Below, one piece after another: positions 34,889 to 49,800 of a stretch of DNA of 64,000 nt (position 1 is the stretch's first letter; each line of letters starts with the position of its first letter). The position numbers and the translations under genes were made by a program. The notes under the pieces are model-generated. The model did not search any database, was not told the DNA's origin, and saw only the letters and a list, made by a program, of their open reading frames with translations. This DNA comes from Burhinus oedicnemus (taxonomy: Eukaryota > Chordata > Aves > Charadriiformes > Burhinidae). The stretch is from positions 688,030 through 752,029 of the forward strand of contig VFFE01006862.1 of NCBI GenBank assembly GCA_008921705.1, given 5' to 3'.

Positions 34889-37800
34889 CTATGGTGAAGA
34901 TGAGAAGAATTAGCTATATTTTGGTGACACATTACCTACAGTGTTTCTAGAATTTTAATGCTTTATACCAGACAGTCATGCCTGTTAAGTCTCTTATTTA
35001 TGATGGCTTTCTCTTCCTTTGTATTATGGGTCAGCTTGATCCCCCTGAAATTCTAGGACTTTTAAGTTAACAGGTCCTATTAAACTTCACATGACCTTCT
35101 GTCTTAGAAAATACAGCACTCTTTTATTACTGCTCAGTGAGGCTTTACTTTTGCAGCAGACATAGCTGATCTATGTTTTTCACTTTAATGTTTCTGCTTT
35201 TAAGAAATGCCAGAGGGAGTCTAGCAACAATGATTTGCGAGTCTGGTACTTTTGCATTTTTGTTAACAGTGCATTTAAGACAAGCGCAATGGGCTGGCAG
35301 TGTGCTGCAGAGCCATGCGGGGCAGGCAGAAAAGCATATACAAGGCGCGTGCAACTACATGTTCAGCTTGACTACACTTCGATTTCTGCAGCACCAGAAT
35401 AAGCCAGGGACTGGTACTGTATGTATTATGGTGCTGATAGGTCTGTGGTAGCTTTAATAAACTGAGACATGTCAGATTTAGTTAGATATTACAAAATGTG
35501 GGTCCTCAGCTGTGAGAAGAGATGGCTAGGGGGAGAGTCAAGGTTTACAAAAGCAGCAAGGTGGTGGATTAGCCAAAGGCAAGGCAAATCCCTCAACACT
35601 AGACCTAGGGAAACTCAATGAAACTAGTATAAAGGTAGTTTAAAACAGATAAAAGCAATTCTTTTCAAAGCAGGCTGTGAACCTGTGGAACTTGCTGCCA
35701 CAGTAGAGTGGAAACAGCATTGCAGGATCAAAAAGTGATGCAACATATTAATGGAAAAAGTTCCATATGTTTAAACTAAAGGGCGCTCAAAGGTGTGCTT
35801 TTAATAGTCCTAATATGTCAGTTGGGAATGCTGGAGGAATATCATGGAAACGAATTACAGGAAAGGACTAAACTCTTGTATTCTCCCTAAGCAGCATCTT
35901 CTAATGCATTGCTGGAGACACAATATTGGGTTGCATAGACCACTGATCTACCCAGTAGGGCATTTCTTATGTTTACTGGCCTCTTGAGCTTTTATTCACA
36001 GAAATAACTACTACTACTCTGTGAAGGTATTATTTATCTGAGTCTGTCTTTCTGAACATGAGAGGGACAGGAGATAAGCAGACCAATTCAATCCTAGGGC
36101 AATACATGTGCTAAAGATCTTTGAACGGCAGGACTCTCGAGTGTATGCCAGATCTGCACTGCCCTCAGGAGTCAATCCCTTCTCTCATTGCCAGATTGGA
36201 CCCTTACTGCTGACTTGCTAACAGGGAAGAATCCTCCTCCAAAAGGCCTCTGAAGGCTCTTCCAGAAGGACTCTGAGCTGCTGCTGCTCTTACCTGAGGG
36301 TAGCTGCTGTGCAGCACACAGACTACAGATAAAGATAGCCTTCTGTGAACTTCCTCCTGCCCCTGCCACTTCTTTTCTGGGCTATTAACCATCTACACAA
36401 CTGGGCTCCTGGGCCCTTGAAGGAAAAACGTACAGGACACCCTGGGCCACAAGAGGACTTCTCTCCACCTCTTCATGCTGGAGACAGTTTCACACTGTGG
36501 GCTACTGAATTCATAGTGCCAAGACTGTATCTGGGTTGACTCCCAGTCAGATTTTTCTTACAGTGTCTCACTTCACTCACTTGCCCTCCCAGTTCAGAAT
36601 TTGTGGTTCCCATAGAGGTATCTGTCTTAAGAAATGGCATCTGTGGGAACTCACAGCATGTCCTTCCACAGCCCTCAAAGCAGCCTGTGAGTTACTTAAA
36701 ACAGGTCAATACAAGCAGACCTGTTCATTTAGTTGTGGCATCATAAATTAGGGATGCGTGCTCAGAGAACTGCATTCCCCATCACGGCAACACAAGGCCA
36801 GTAGGGCTGGAGAACATGGCAATGTGATTCTGCCAACAGTGCAGCTGAGCAGTAGCAGGTTAGGCTGACCTATAATTACTGAGCTTGTAGTATTCACAAC
36901 AAGCTGATAAATTGGGTCAGCTCCCAGTTTTTGGAGAATCTCAGCACAAATGGAAAGCTTTTTGGAAACTATCTGATGCAGGTGTATTATCATACCTGTA
37001 CTTTTCCTGCACTCTTGCAGACTGCATTTCTGATACTCTGTGGGCTTGAGTTTATCCACACACATACTGTCATCTTCAGTTTCGTTAGTTTCTATATTCA
37101 TGCACTTCACAGTTCTTTGCTGAATGCCCCCTCCACAAGAAACGGTGCACTGAAAGAGAGTAATTTTAACATATATAAAAGTCTTTTACATGGCAATTGT
37201 GTAATATGCCAATATTTGAGCTGTAATGTAATGGGAAGCTAAAAATGTCATCTGATTCGGAACCAATGACATGGAAGTACTTCGTGTACTGTATTCTTCA
37301 TCTAGACACCTCCATGGTGCATTGTGGCCAGATTTGGCAGGATACAGTGGAGGGGTAAATAGTACAAATACAGCATCTTGGAATATGTAACCAGGGTGAG
37401 ATGACTGTTTTCTACACAGAAGGATGAGGATGACCTGAAATGCCAGCCCTACAAAGTAAGAGTAGTAATCCAAATTAGTACTGTACACTGGCATTTTTTG
37501 TTTCCTGTGTTTTCTCACCATTTAAACTAAACATGAGTAATCAGTTGGAATATTAGGTCTAGAAATGACCAAGTTGAAGATTTAAAAAAAGCTCAGTGAG
37601 ATGTTTTTTCTTTGGTGACATTTACACTGTGGTTACCCTTTCTTTATGCCCACAAAACAACTGCCAGCTGCTTGTTCTGGCTGCACACAGATGGCCATAA
37701 AAGAACATTTTCAGAACATTTTCCTGTACTATTCTGTAAATGTACTTTATTCTTCTGACATCCCAGAGTGTCTGAAAGCTCCAGATAACTTTAAATTCTT

Positions 37801-40800
37801 TTTCTCTTCAGATAAATAGTGGCCAGCAAGATAAATACTTCAACAGACACAGAATGCTGGCTAAAGAAGTGCAAGAGGTGAAGACAGGACTGGTACCTCT
37901 TTATTTTTTCTGCAAATTATCCTCTCTCTAATGTACATCTCTGTGCATAAGACACAATATTACTGATGTGAAGTACATGAAAAGATCTTAGGTACTGTTG
38001 CAGCACCTTTAGATTAATGTTTAAAATAGGTTTTTTATAAAGTAAAATAAATGTGATTAATAAATCAGTAAAATAGCTGCTGTACATTTTGGTATTCAGA
38101 TGCTTATTTTATGCATGTCCCAACATTTTAACTTCCATATTTACGTGTTAGAGTTATACTAACTCTCCATTGTATTATACTCGTATCCCATCTAATGGCT
38201 TTATGTCACAAACAACTCATTAAATTTTCTGGGTTAAATGACTCGCCATTATTTTCTTATTTGTGGCTCCTGGCTTTTGGTGTTCTTTCAATGTTCTCTT
38301 CTGCTGTGAGGACTATTTGTAATGTATGAATAGGTTTATTAAGGAAACTGGAGGGAAAGTTTTATTAGATATACCAGTTTCTTTATAACTAAACATGTAC
38401 TGAAGATACTGGAAAGTTCCCCAAAGATACAGTCCGTATTTGTCAATTAGATTTCCAGAAGCCAAAGTAGATGGCTGTTGCTCAAAATTCAGAATTTCTG
38501 TTTGCGTGGGTAAGTCCAATATTCCAAGAAACTGCTTTAAGGGTCACCCCACTGCCTCACTTCCCCCTCCTCCCCCAACCCTGATAGTCTCGAACAGTAA
38601 AACATTACAATGACTGGAGAGGCTCTGGAAGCACAGACAGACCAAACAGCCTGGTTGTACTTGGAAGTATTCAGCTAGGCATGTATCAGGGACTTCTGTT
38701 AACAACTTGAGCTTTTCTCTCCCTCTCTAAAGATGTTCTGTCCTGTCATTCTCTTGAAATGTTACCTTATTCTATATCTAACTGAACATGGTTGAATTTA
38801 CTACCCAGTAGCCTCTTCCAGTGGAAAATTTCAAATGAGAAATGGAAGAATGTCAGTGGCAACTCCTTTTCTATTAGAAAAGGAAAAATAAAACCAGCCT
38901 TCCATCCAACAACATCTAATGCAGCAACCAATGTTTATCACCTGAAGGAAATGCGATGGGCTGGCTGTGAAATATTTAGTAATATTTTCAAAAGATCTTC
39001 CTTCATAGCCCCAGCTGTGCATAAGAAACTATACTTGCCACAGGCACTGAGGTTCACAGACAAGTGGATAATGTGACCAAATATGGCCAACTCATGACAA
39101 CAAATAAACCAAAAAAGAACTGAATCCTACCGGGCCCCATGCCTGGTTAATCCACTGCGTACAAGGTTGCCTGTTACATGATGCAATGGCATTAGGTCTT
39201 TTTGTCCAGTCACAGTAGCCCTCTTCTGGGCAGTAGATATGTCGCTTTTGCTGGCCACCACCACATGTTCTCGAACACTAACAAAAGAGGTGCACAAACC
39301 CATGAGGAGCAAAGTGGGAATGGATGAGAACCCAGAAACAGACCACAAAGACAGCAGGAAATGTTCTTCATTTAGAAATGCGGAGCCACAGGTAACAAGA
39401 AGTGTGTCACTGACCCATGTGATTTAGAAAGATGTGCAGGGTAGCCTGCATACCAAGTCTTACAATCCAGATATGAAGAAAAGCTCTGCACTGAGACATT
39501 TATTTCATTGTATGCTTGGAAAGAGACAGGAAAAAAGCCATTATTGGCCCAAAATACTTGATGTAAAGCTGCTCCTGACATGTACGAATGCAAGGAATAT
39601 AGGACAAGGAATACAGAAGTGGCAACATAAACAGGCAACACAGAACTGCTCATGCAGCACCACTAGCAACAGTAACTTCCCCAACAGGAATGAGATTGGA
39701 AGTCACACATCTGCAGGATTAATCTGCCGTATTTACTAAAGACACTACAAGTTCATGAGATGCAGCATCTCATTTTTATAAGGCAGTTGGGGACATTAAA
39801 TTTCACCCAATGCATACAATAAATTTACTCGGCAATAAAAGCATCATATAAAGACAGTGACTCAGGTTATTTTTTAAACATTCTTTTGTCCACATTCTAT
39901 TAGTCTATTATTACTTACCAACTGATTTTTCACTATTATTCACTAGGTCTGCAGTACAGCCTTGAAATACACCAAAAATTTCGCACTCTGACATGAAATA
40001 AGGGGCCAAAGGCACCAGATATACTTTGAATAATGCATTGTTTCTGTCCTAAGAGGAATTGCATCCCTATGGACAGAGGACTAGAGTTGACATCTGATAA
40101 ATGAACCTTTTCAATCCAATTCTATCCAGTATCCTCAGCATGAAGACAACTGCCAGCATGGGACAAATGGTTTTGTAAGATTTTTTAAGTGGCAAACGAG
40201 GGCAATCATTTGGCTACTCTTATTTTTCAACCCTTTCTGACTGCTCTGACAGGAAATACGCATATTGCACATAGGTCTCCTCCTTACAGCAGGTGCCACA
40301 TTGCTTCCTCACAGTGGCATGTAAGGAAGCAATGTGATCACCTCCTTTGAAATCCAAAAGCGTCAGGTCCACAGTTCTGCAATCATTGTGGTGCCTTCTC
40401 CAAAGCTGCTTTTAGTGGGAGCAAACACTGAAATGTAATCAGATTGTGTGCTTTAGCTGACATAAATATGTGCCTGGCTGCCTATGAAAGTTTGTCGGCA
40501 TAGATTTATATTACAAAGTGACCCAAAAGTCAGATTTACCTTATGTCTGACCTCTGTCTCTGGCCCCATAACATTCCAACACAAAAATGTAAAGGAAAAT
40601 TCTAAATTAATCACAAAGAGAAAGCAACATTAAAATGGCAGCAAAAGGGATCAGTGTGAATGAATCAGAGTTACTGATCCAACAGGATAGCTAAAACAAA
40701 TCTTCCAGGCCATCTGCTTCTCTGTTTCACAGTATGGTAAATGACAGCTCTACCTGTGTATAACATGCAATCTTAGGAATGATTTTGGGAATTCTTACGA

Positions 40801-43800
40801 ATGTCTGTGGTAATTTTTGCTGTAACTATACGCAAGGACTGTAGAGCCTCTGAGTAGTACCAGCTGCGTGTCTTCCTTTGAGCAAAGTTTACGTAACAGC
40901 ATGGGATTAACAGTCTCTGTTAATTCACACCTAACTGCTCATTCCCAAAGCTTCTTTTAAAGAACAATACCTCATTCCAGGGCTCCACGTGCCACTGCAA
41001 GCAAGGCTCCATGTTACAACTACTGCTGAGTTGTGGTTTATATCCGAGTAATTGGCAATGAAAAGGCCTGAGAAGTCGCTTTTCACGAACATCAATGCAG
41101 TGAACATCTCGGGTCTTGAAACCGCCGTTGCAGTTAGCAGAGCACTGTACAGAAAACAGAAAGGGGCACATCTCCAAATGATGTTCCGCTGAGGGGCTGT
41201 CCCTTCCCCAGTTGCAGAGGAGGAGGAGGAGGAGGAGGACAGACTTGAGCTTTGAGCATCCTGACTCAGTGAGGAAATCTCCAGGTTACCCTAACAAGCA
41301 GCTGTTGTTAGGCTTAAAAACTGTGGTTTTCATCACAGCAAATCAGAACATGCCATATAAATATTTCCCTTTCTTTACTGGAATATCCATTAATAACACA
41401 GATGTGTATTTGATTAGGAAATCTTGCCAGTTATTTCAAAAAATGTCATAGTGAAAGAGTCATAATGCAATAAATAAAAAAAGCAAAACCTATATGCAGG
41501 GAAACTGACAGTTCTTTAATTGTTTCTGAGGGAGGGAGGGAGGAAAGAGGCACAGTTGAGCTGATTTCTCGTTCAGCCATGGAAGAGAGAGGTGTTCATG
41601 GCAGCAGATTGTGCAGGCTGGCAAAACTGCTCCTCATCTTAGCCCATAGACTTGAGTTGCTGCTGATACCACTGGGAGATGGTGGACTCACCCCACAGTA
41701 GCAGTTCCCACCCTCACCCTCCTTGCTCCTCCATGGCACCAGGAGGATCCATAACCCAAAAGCAGCCTGGATGTGAGAGAATGGGAGAGAGGAGAGAGAT
41801 ACCCTGAGCCTCACTCACAACCTGTGAAATCGCTTCTCAGCTTGGAGCACTACTGCTGAGCCAAGCAAGACCTTCCAGTCTCCAACTTCTCCCCAGAGCT
41901 TGCTCCGAGGCCTCATGTAGCAACACCGGGTTCTGTCCCCACATACCAAAGCCCAGGACCTCTCCTGCTAATGAGGAAGAACTAAATTTGCTGCACCAAG
42001 GATAAAGACAAATATACATGTAATCATTTTGCCTTCATCCAGAATTAAAGCAAACTCTGCCTACACCACTGAATAACCTCAGATCAGCTTTTGTCTTTAC
42101 TACCATGATGCAATACAACAACGGATGCTCTTCTCCTTTGCATAAATAAGCATTCTTCAGTTGAACAAGGAACCTGCATATAATATTTCCCCTGGGAGCT
42201 GCAGGATGGGTGGAAGGGGAGTCCATACTCTTGGTTCACAGAAGTTTCTGTCCCTCTGGATATAAACAATGGACAGAAGTGACTGTGGAAGAAACTGAGT
42301 ACACACAGCCCCAAAATACGTGCAAAATACATTTAGTATTAAACTCAGGCTGTAAGATCTAGTCTGAAGCACCTTTCTTTTAGGGCAAGGGAAGAGTTAG
42401 ACGAGAGTAAAGGAACTAGATGATCTCCAGAGGTCCCTTCCAACCCCTGTGATTCTGTGAACAGAGAAAACTTTATTACATTAGCACAGGAATATAGTCA
42501 TCTTGCTGTGCTAATGTGCCTTAGAAATGTTTTAAATGAGTAATGAGAAAAACAATTGCCCCTTGCAACAGCAAAGAAAAATACCCATTTTTATATATGA
42601 AATTGTAATTAGCTTTATATAGTTCAATTGCTGGAAAATAAGGGTATCTAACACAACAGAAATCTGCTAGGAAAAGCCTTTTGTCTCAAACTGACCTCAC
42701 AATTGGACTGACACTTTAAAACATTTGTTTCCCGTAATATTTTATGATTAAACCTGATTTCTAGTTACTTTCTGTGACATAACTATCCTCCACTTTTTGC
42801 AAGAGCAATAACATTAGGAAGAAAAAGTGAGAGTGAAATATGCCCTACTGCAACTGGCACTGCAGAATGTCTATATATCTTTTAAAATTAATTTTGAAGG
42901 TTAAATGTGGTTATATAATGCCTTGGCCTTGCCTGGACTTTCTAAACAGGCATGTATTTCATGTACAAATCAATTCTATGTCAAAGAGCACAATAATATA
43001 ATGTGGGCTTTGTAACTATAATCTTTTCTGTAGACTCCTCTTTGTATGAATCTGCCCTCTACTCCTGCGGCAACAACATTGTCTGCAAAAATGACACATA
43101 CTGAGAAAGTTTGAGAGATCTATCTTTCTCTCTATTAAATCAACCTTATTTCAAATAGAATTTTGTAGTTTTTCACTTTTGAGTCTTTAAAAATAACCCA
43201 CTGTTTGAAGCCCCAATTTTAGACAGCACGAAGACAAAATGTAACAAGTTTCAAGAAGTCACCAAAGTCCTTCCAGGTGTTCATCATGCATCTTACAACA
43301 CCAAAAAAGAACTCAAATGCAATTTCTTGGGTTCCACTTACCACCTTGGACGCTCTTCTGTGTCTTGACCAGGCTTGTGTACATAACTAGGACCAAATAA
43401 GACCCTAGACATAACAGGAATTCTCCCAGTACATTTTTCTTTAGTTTTTGTGATGTAAAACTTTAGAGGTTACATGAATAGACCATGTCATGTAAGAGAT
43501 GAATACACACTAGCAAGGGTGAATAGGAACATGCCAACTCCGTCTCCCAAATTCCCACCTGCTTTTTAAAAGTAGGATAAGCCTCTGGAGGCAGAGATCA
43601 AAAAGAAGCCCCATGCAAATAGGTAGAGCTTTGCCCTAGAACCTCCGTAGAAGATGGACGGTGAGCCTGGCTCTAGCTCTAGATGCAAGAGTTAATGAGC
43701 ACGACCCCCACACAGGAAGAACAAAATTCACAGCAGATGCGTTTCCATAAATAACTTACTCAGGAAATTAGTAATTAGTGCTGAATGGTCAACTGGAATT

Positions 43801-46800
43801 CATTTATGCATTCACTAAGTAAATAATTATTTTTAAAATGAAGTATTTAGAACTTCCTACTCATTGAAGTTAGCAAGTTTACTGTTCACACAGCTATGAA
43901 TGAAGTTACCTTGCTCCAATTTCCTGTTTTCCAGCTAGCACATGGGCGGAGATAACATTTTCTTGCAGGATCAGGCTTTTTTGTGTGCTGACAGTGAGAT
44001 ATGTTCCCGCTGCTGCATTCCACGTGTCTCCAGAAAGCCCCTATTCCACAGGTGGTAGAGCACTGCACACGGGTAAGAGAAAAGCCCAAGGGCAAACTCA
44101 ACGTTAGTAAATCATTCCAGAAACAATCCAGGAACCTAAATATAAATATCTAGAGCCATTTTAGATGACCTAGGTTATCTGAAATGCCCCAAAGAAGATT
44201 TCAAATTCACCTAAATCTTACTTAAGGTTCTGAAGGAGGGCTTTTTGTTGCTTTGTCAAGAAAATACCAATTCTCGTTTATACCATGCAAACTCCTGCTT
44301 ACTGAAACATTCTAAATCTGTACCAGCTGTTCCACTGTTTCCTTCTGTTATCTTTGGGGACACAAAGCAAAATGCCATTGCATTCAATTTTCATCACGGT
44401 TCCCTCTCTATCCCTAATACTGCTGATGAGATATTCAGCAAATTATGGGCATGATGCTGAAAACCCAAAATAAATTGCGTAAGACTCTTGGGAAAAGTGT
44501 GCAGGAAAAGGATTCTTGTAACTAAGATTTCAGAGAGTGGCTAAGTGTTTCCAACATTTGGGAGGGTTTTAGTGTCTGAGGTAAGAGAATATTGATCATG
44601 TCAGTCCAGATCCCAGGAGTGCACACTCTTCAATAAAAAAGTCACCATCATTATATTCTGAAGCAGGAAGAGGTGAAAAGTGGCTGGAGACACCCATTTA
44701 CCTTTTTCTCCCTTATAAAGGGAGGGACAGTGAACTACACACACAGAGTCAAATCGAACACATGCCAAGGAGCCTGTAGCTGGCACAACAAACAGCATAA
44801 ATAATCTTGGATTAAACCACCATAATAATGAAGACAGCAACTGTGATTGTGTGGTTTGAACTACCTAAACAAAAGTGGGAGAGTTACACAGGGAAAGCTG
44901 AATAAGTGTCCTTGGAAAGCTGAAGCTAAGGCAGGAAAAAGAAAAGACCACTGAAGACATGGATGTGTTACCAGATTCAATCAGAGAAATGGAAAAATGG
45001 CTAACGGTCACAAGAAAGAATTTTTTAAAAACTGCACATTATGAAGAAGTATGAATCTGCAATGCCCCTGCCACATGCCATCTCCAGCTTCCAAGATTCC
45101 CGGGACATCTGTCCAAGAGGCCACAAAGATCCTGCTAAATGGACTGAGTATGGCTCCTCCATTTTGCACAGTCACATACATATCCAAGACACCTTGTCTG
45201 TTCAAGAAGATGGACTGTCCTTGCCTTGGCTGCTGACTGTTTGATGGCTCCCCCAAACCCTGTCTGACAACAAGACTTTATTGAAGGGCTGCTTAGTCTT
45301 TAACCAAAGCCCCATTCTTGGCATTCAAGCTCCAGGGATGATGCTGGGCAGATCATACTTACAAAGCTTTATGTTCTTTTTTGAGGGACATGAAACACAG
45401 CAGGATTCTTTCAAAAAATGTTGTGTGCAGGTACAGAGACAAGAGAGAAGGCGTGATGCTGTAAATAACACTGGAGAAATGCTTTAGCTTTCTTGACCAT
45501 GGAGGAGGATGATTGGAAGATGTACATATATATACTTGCGCTGAAGTCCAGGAAGAGTTAAGAGGCGGGCTTATTGCTTTTCCCTTTGGTAATTCAAGAA
45601 CCAAGAGTTCTTTCTTGTCATAGTTGATGTCTCTTATAGAGGAAGGGGGTGCAGGTGACTTTTCATGACCAGTAACAGAGGTGCAGAATGAGAAGATCTG
45701 GTGGTAATGCAGTACCTTTGGCACCCAGAAAGCTCTTAGAAAGGGAAAATGACATAGACTCATAGAATCATAGAATGGTTTAGGTTGGAAGGGACCTAAA
45801 AGATCATCTAGTTTCCCACCCCCTTGCCGTGGGCAAGGACACCTCCTACTAGACCAGGTTGCTCAAAGCCTCATCCAACCTAGCCTTGAACGCTTCCAGG
45901 GATGGGACCTCCACAACTTCCCTGGCAACCTCTTCCAGTGCCTCGCTACCCTCACAGTAAAGAACTTGTCCCGAGATCTAATCTAAATCCCCTCTTCTAG
46001 TTTGAAGCCATTACCCCTCATCCTATCACCACATGCCCTTGTAAAGAGTCCCTCTCCAGCTTTCTTGTAGGCCCCTTTCAGATACTGGAAGGCTGCTATA
46101 AGGTCTCCCTGGAGCCTTCTCTTCTCCAGGTTGAACAACCCCAACTCTCTCAGCCTGGCCTCATAGCAGAGGTGTTCTAACCCTCTGATCATTATTGTGG
46201 CCCTCTTCTGGATCCACTCCAACAGCTCCATGTCCTTCTTATGTTGGGGGCTCAGAGGTGGACACAGTATTCCAGGTGGGGTCTCACGAGAGCGGAGTAG
46301 AGGGGCAGAATCACCTCCCTCGACCTGCTGGTCATGCTTCTTTTGATGCAGCCCAAGATATGGTTGGCCTTCTGGGTTGCGAGCGCACATTGCTGGCTCA
46401 TGTTGAGCTTCTCATCTACCAACACCCCCAAGTCCCTCTCCTCAGGGCTGCTCTCAATCCTCTCTGCCCCCAGCCTATATTTGTGCATGGGATTGCCTCA
46501 AACCAACATGCAGGACCTTGCATTTGGCCTTTGAACTTCATGAGGTTGGCACAGGCCCACCTCTCAAGCCTGTCCAGGTCCCTCTGGATGGCATCCCTTC
46601 CCTCCAGCGTGTCAACCGCTCCACACAGCTTGGTGTCGTTGGCAAACTTGCTGAGGGTGTACTCAGTGCCTACATCGATGTCGCCCACAAACATGTTAAG
46701 TAGTACCGATCCCAGTACTGACCCCTGAGGAACACCACTTGTCATGGCTTGCCACTTGGACATCCCAGAATGACCTGGGAAAGTGATAGGAAAGAAGTTA

Positions 46801-49800
46801 AAAGTTAAAGACAAAGGCACCTGTGTCACTGGGCACTGTTTTACTCTACTCCAATTAGCACTCTCCCTTGGGAGGTAAGTGTCAACAGTGTTACGGCATA
46901 CACCATTCTATTTCAGCGACTATCACTATTCTTGGGCACTATTTATCTACTAGTATAGACATATTCTAAGAAGCAAAGAACGTTAGAATATTGGCAGTCA
47001 CTAAAAGAGAAAAATAGAGAGCATAGCAAGAGGTTTATCTGGGTAGATGTGGCGGTCTTGAAATATCAGTGCCTTGGAGAGATGCCATCTAAAAACGGGC
47101 ACAAAGTTTTAAAAGGGACAGGTAAATAGAGCAAAAATAAAGTCAGAAAATTGCAGACTGAAAATGAATTTAAAGTAACAAACAATAAGAAAAGGTTCTG
47201 TGACTGTTAGAATCAACGTATGCGTGGGAAACACAAAACTTTCATTTCATGAGAAAGATAACAGCTGACTTGTTTACAGAATCACAGAATGGTTGAGTTT
47301 GGAAAGGACCTCTGGATGTCATCTTGTCCAACCCCCGCTGCTCAAGCAGGGTCACCTAGAGCCAGTTGCCCAGGACCATGTCCAAATGGATTCAGAGCAT
47401 CTCCAAGGACAGAGATTCCACAAATTCTTTTTCACCACCTTTTCTTCTTCAAACTTGAAAGCGAAAAAAATTAAATGTGCCAGGCTTCACATAGAGTTAA
47501 TTTTAACAAGAAACAATAGCTTGAATGAGAATAGAAAAACATTACTAAAACATTAAATAATAGTAAAGTTAGATGCATTAAGTATCCTCTAATTGATTTA
47601 ATCAGCTCGGTGAAACTGAATGTATTGACCTTACCTCAATATTCATTCAAGTGTTCTTGAATAATCTTTGTAATGTTGAGAATTATTTTTTACAACAGAT
47701 TGGGAAAATCCCAGAGGATTAGAGAAGAACACCTTTATTTTTAGGAAAAGAAAAAGGCGGATCTTAATGGAACACTTCGCCTAACTTTACTTCACAAGAA
47801 GATACAAAAGCAAATAATTAAACAATCAAGATCAAAATGGTAAATACTAATGAAGACGATAAAGCAATAAAATAGCCCACATGGACCTATCTAGAACAAA
47901 TTATTCAAATCAATCTCATATCATTCTCTGACAGGGGTTCCTGGCTTAATGAAAATGGAGAGCCAGCTGATGTGACACATTTTGACATGATCTCATAGAG
48001 CATTCTTTTAGCAAATGATGGAAATATGGTCTAGGTGAAATAATTACAAGATTGGTGCACAGCTAACTGAAAAACTGTAATTAAGTGGTCCTCAGTGATA
48101 TAGTGTCAAAATTAAGACATTTCAAATACGGTCCCGCAGGGCTCTGTCCAGAACCAAGCTCTCTTCAGTATTTTCATTAACTAATTGAATGATGAAAGCC
48201 AGCATACACTTATAACATTTTCAGATGATACCAAGTTGGAAGAGTTGGCAGGAATGTTGGAGGATGCAATATGAATTTAAAAACTTCTCACCAAGTTCAA
48301 AATTATAAGAAAACAGTAACGTGAAATTCAAAAACATATGCAAAATACTACATTTAGGGAGAACTCTTTGTATGTACATATATATATACACACACACATA
48401 TATACACACACATACCTCCCAAACAAAACTGAGAACATCTGCTGATCTAGAAATACCATGTTAAGTGATCCAGAGTTTACAACGGACCACAAATTGAATA
48501 AATCAAAGTGGGATGTTTACAAAACAAGACACATGTCATCCCAACATTCATAAAGAGGGTCATATATAAATTGATAGCAATTATTCCATTTTATTTGCCA
48601 GGTGTCAGCTGGGGCCATAATGAACATCACTGATAAAGAAATATATGATGAAACTGAAGCAAATCCAGAAAACAGTAATGCCACCAGATATTTGGAAAAC
48701 ACAAGGAAAATCTGAAAAGAACAAACTATCTTCCATGGCCTGCATATAAAAAATAGAATCTTCATTTTCAATACAGAAGATGTTGGTTACATGTAAGGAA
48801 AATATTTCTACGTACTGTAGCATCTCTGTATTACAGACTTTTGTTCAGGATATGCTGGGCTTGGGAGCACAACCTTTGCATGGACTTTCACTTGTAGGCT
48901 CTTTCACCCAAGCAGATCTAAATGCAGGTCTCTGGGCATGTGCAGGAGGAAATGCTTCACTTGTTCCACTTGAACATGGGAAGCTAAAGCCATTCTCACC
49001 TGGGCATGTGAAGGTACAAGATGAAACTTCAGACAGCCATTAGGAGCTCATGTCTTGAACAACTACTGATGTGGTGGTGACAGAGCAGGGATCCTACCTG
49101 CTGGCTGCATCCAGACAGAGGGCACCAACAGGACCTTGGTGATCTAGCTGTGCTGTAACTCCACTGCCATTAGATACACTAAGTTATCTCTTGCTGTCCT
49201 TTTTTAGCCCTACATTTCTGCATTTCCATCAATTTGCATCATGCAAAGCAGACCCAAGAGCAAACAGGTACAGAGAAACAGACCTTTGATAGCCTTCCCC
49301 ATCAATACAGAGACACAGAGGCAGATCAGCACAAGGAGGTTTCCAGATGTGGACCCTTGGCTACACTGATTAGCTTGATTAAAAAAGACCATGAGAAAAA
49401 TGAGGTAACTTGTTCAGATACCAAAGTCTCTCACCCTAGGTATCATGATTTGAAAAATATAACATCCGTTAGCATAAAAAGCACTCTGTTTACATAAAAT
49501 CTTGCAGTGGAAAGGATATTAAATAGAACTTTGTAAAATGTCAGTAGGCTCCCTGATGACTATATTGTCTTATTACAGTTGCTAGAATTGGGTGTCTGCC
49601 CCCTCACCAGCCCTGACCCCATGGTAACTACTGCCTCAGGCCACAGCAAGGTACCTGCACAGATGCATAATTGTGAAAAAGCCTGGTGCTGGGTATTGGT
49701 AAAGGAAAGTCAATAGCAATGTACAAAAAATCACAAGGACATCTCTGAGGCCACAGAAAACTTTGCAATGTATATTGCTTCTGCACAGAAAGCAGAAGTT

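Larger units (their letters stand above)
41145..43909 (-). other. ADAMTS12 intron with simple repeats and a CR1 tip
   Basis: About 2.8 kb. It contains a short AGG triplet repeat (41218-41239), a GGGA-rich patch near 41529-41543 and a 47-bp CR1 3' tip (42414-42460). Nothing else recognised. Confidence 0.8.

Noticed and set aside
36748..37110. 120-codon minus-strand open frame as a stand-alone protein
   Set aside because: Only its first part belongs to the ADAMTS12 TSR exon (36996-37149); the rest is intron past the donor.
46195..46728. 177-codon plus-strand open frame
   Set aside because: Antisense shadow of CR1 ORF2 on the minus strand.
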